A DNA stretch of 64,000 bases from Bacteroidales bacterium. GTDB lineage: Bacteria; Bacteroidota; Bacteroidia; Bacteroidales; P3. Both the position numbers and the translations under genes were made by a program. The notes beneath the pieces are model-generated. The model saw only the letters and a program-made list of their open reading frames with translations, had not been told where the DNA came from and did no database searches. The stretch covers positions 186,001-250,000 of the forward strand of contig JAGBJI010000008.1 in the NCBI GenBank assembly GCA_017934545.1. Reading direction: 5' to 3'. Positions 62,159-64,000 of this stretch are shown here, one piece after another (the stretch's first letter is position 1; each line of letters opens with the position of its first letter).

Positions 62159-64000
62159 ATGAAGAAAAAACTTTTAATAACATCAATGCTTATGGCTACA
62201 ACATTATTATCAGCACAGATGTCAAAACAGGAAATGGACGAGATAAAATCTTCCAATCCATTAGTTATGCAGTGGAATACACCGCATCAAACACCGCCTT
62301 TTGATTTAATCAAAACAGAACATTACAAACCTGCAATGCTTTACGCAATAGAGAAAGCAAAGGATGATGTCAATAAAATTATTTCCAATACCGCCGAGCC
62401 GACATTTGAAAACACTATCGTGGCTTACGAACAGAGCGGCAAGATATTGGATAAAGTGTCTTCCATTCTGTTTAATATGAACGAGGCATGCACATCGGAA
62501 GAAATGCAACAAGTAGCCCAAGAACTAACTCCGATACTTACCAAATACAGCAACGATGTCAGTATGAATCCGCAGTTGTTTGCCAAAATCAAAATGGTCT
62601 ACGATAACCGCGATTTCATTAAACTGACAACCGAAGACCGTATGCTTTTAGACAAAGTCTATAAAGGATTTATCAAAAACGGAGCGTTATTAACCGGGGA
62701 CGCCAAAGAAGAATTCCGTAAGGCAAGCGAAGAACTCAGTGTGTTGTCTTTGAAATTCAATCAGAATGTTTTGAACGACCAAAACGCATTTGTTTTAAAC
62801 GTTACCAACAAAAAAGACGTTGAAGGTATGCCTGCCTACGCTTTGGAGGCTGCACAGCAAGAGGCAAAGGCAAGAGGTATGAAGGGTTACGCATTTACGC
62901 TTGACCAACCGTCATACGTTGCCGTTATGTCTTACTGTCCTAACCGTGAGATAAGGGAAAAAATCTGGCGTGCGTACAATTCCATGGGTAATCACGGCGA
63001 TACCAACGACAATAAGCAGGTAATAAAAGATATAGTCAATCTCCGCTTAAAGATTGCCAACCTTTTGGGTTATCAATCCTACGCTGAATATGAATTGGAG
63101 GACAAGATGGCGGAAACACCTGCCAAAGTAAATGATTTCCTTAACGATTTATTAAACACAAGTATGCCTTACGCAAAGCGGGATTTGAAAGCCGTACAGG
63201 AATATGCCAGCAATCACGGTTTTGAAGGCATGTTGAACCGTTGGGATTTCTCTTATTGGAGCGAGAAACTGCAAAAAGAAAAATATGACATCTCTCCCGA
63301 ACTGTTGAAACCGTATTTCAATTTGGAATATGTGAAAAAAGGTATCTTTGAATTGGCAGGAAAACTTTACAACCTTGAGTTCCGCGAAAACAAATCCATA
63401 CCTGTTTATCACAAAGACGTACAAGTGTATGAGGTTTGGGACAAAACAAGCAATAAATTCATGGCTGTGCTTTATATGGACTTCTTCCCGAGAGACAATA
63501 AGCGTCAGGGTGCGTGGATGACGTCATTCCGTGAAGAGAGTAAGGTAAATAACAACGAGATTCGTCCGTTAATCCAACTTGTAACCAATTTTTCAAAACC
63601 TACAAGCAAAACTCCTTCCCTACTTACTTTTGATGAAGTAACTACATTCCTGCATGAATTCGGCCATTGCCTGCACGGCATAGTTACGGAATGCACCTAC
63701 CAATCTCTTTCTGGAACGAGCGTTGCCCATGACTTCGTTGAGGGAATGAGTCAGTTCATGGAAAACTACGCATACGAAAAAGAATTCCTTGATATGTTTG
63801 CCGTTAATTACAAGACAGGCGACAAGATTCCGCAAAAGTACATTGACCGTATTCGAGAGGCTCAACAATACAACGCAGGCTGGCTTTCCATCCGTCAGTT
63901 GTTTTTCGGAATCCTTGACATGACATGGCATTCCATTGAGAAACCGTTTAACGGTAACGTCTTGGTTGTTGAACAATCGGCAAGCAGGAAAGCCGAACTT
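62159..64000 (+). CDS. M3-family metallopeptidase (peptidyl-dipeptidase Dcp-like), 3'-truncated
   Basis: 614 codons to the window edge; the family is near 690-710. The signal peptide is MKKKLLITSMLMATTLLSA. The zinc motif H499-E-F-G-H503 lies at nt 63653-63667 within TFLHEFGHCLHG, and the third ligand region begins at nt ~63725. Dcp enzymes release dipeptides from peptide C-termini, here probably in the periplasm given the signal peptide. The frame is open throughout. Confidence 0.92.
   Translation, partial: MKKKLLITSMLMATTLLSAQMSKQEMDEIKSSNPLVMQWNTPHQTPPFDLIKTEHYKPAMLYAIEKAKDDVNKIISNTAEPTFENTIVAYEQSGKILDKVSSILFNMNEACTSEEMQQVAQELTPILTKYSNDVSMNPQLFAKIKMVYDNRDFIKLTTEDRMLLDKVYKGFIKNGALLTGDAKEEFRKASEELSVLSLKFNQNVLNDQNAFVLNVTNKKDVEGMPAYALEAAQQEAKARGMKGYAFTLDQPSYVAVMSYCPNREIREKIWRAYNSMGNHGDTNDNKQVIKDIVNLRLKIANLLGYQSYAEYELEDKMAETPAKVNDFLNDLLNTSMPYAKRDLKAVQEYASNHGFEGMLNRWDFSYWSEKLQKEKYDISPELLKPYFNLEYVKKGIFELAGKLYNLEFRENKSIPVYHKDVQVYEVWDKTSNKFMAVLYMDFFPRDNKRQGAWMTSFREESKVNNNEIRPLIQLVTNFSKPTSKTPSLLTFDEVTTFLHEFGHCLHGIVTECTYQSLSGTSVAHDFVEGMSQFMENYAYEKEFLDMFAVNYKTGDKIPQKYIDRIREAQQYNAGWLSIRQLFFGILDMTWHSIEKPFNGNVLVVEQSASRKAEL

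Overview
The window reads as one chromosomal segment of a Bacteroidales-type bacterium. This rests on three things. First, promoters carry the Bacteroidetes -7 box TAnnTTTG, several with a TTG/TTTG box about 19 bp upstream. Second, two secreted proteins end in type IX secretion (T9SS) sorting domains. Third, many family forms are typical of the phylum: split transketolase, a long NusB, ClpC, DUF3078 and BatA-like proteins. kdsA and an MlaE/MlaF pair indicate a Gram-negative envelope. HydF and a butyryl-CoA dehydrogenase/EtfBA operon suggest an anaerobic fermenter. No rRNA, tRNA, CRISPR array or intact insertion sequence was seen.

Layout. 0-4.2 kb: the 3' two thirds of uvrA, a frameshifted aspartyl-protease gene and a secreted YD-repeat protein. 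4.2-12.9 kb, minus strand: clpC-mlaE-mlaF-HD phosphodiesterase-nucleotidyltransferase in one tight run, preceded by a rhomboid/Usp pair. 13-23.8 kb: hydF, two GNA1162-type lipoproteins, radA, tsaC, pepE, a BatA-like VWA protein, DUF3078, a small clamp-motif protein and kdsA. 24-39.7 kb: truA, ilvE, a glycosyltransferase, nusB-DUF1573-yajC-ybbR-coaE, a T9SS serine protease, a 48-residue lipoprotein, manC, asnS, rpoN, an M23/LysM peptidase and ribH. 39.8-41.7 kb: an AT-rich restriction-modification cassette. 41.7-58.9 kb: fmt, HU, bcd-etfBA, transketolase halves flanking a VWA gene, a Pif1-like helicase, a TPR protein, gyrA and mutL. 59-62.1 kb: an accessory patch with a possible PUA/EVE-like protein, a T9SS protein, a structured leader, a Bro-N/DinD-like protein and a duplicated gene-end remnant. 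An M3 peptidase runs off the right edge.

The most striking feature is not a gene. Eleven loci carry arrays of two to five short palindromes whose centres are exactly 21 or 22 bp apart, about two helical turns. Nearly every core intergenic gap over about 200 bp has one. The palindromes differ between arrays (CTTTTCTGAAAAG, A7-N5-T7, CATATG, CAAAACCGTTTTG, ACCGTCC or TACGGT cores), but the spacing and symmetry are kept. One 21-bp array lies inside the nucleotidyltransferase gene and is translated in frame as three 7-residue repeats. Two of the 21-bp arrays are each followed by a second element of about 155 bp with GTGTGCC-type stems, one change of which is compensated. I verified the spacings by hand. 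I do not recognise the arrays as a described family, and no database search was possible.
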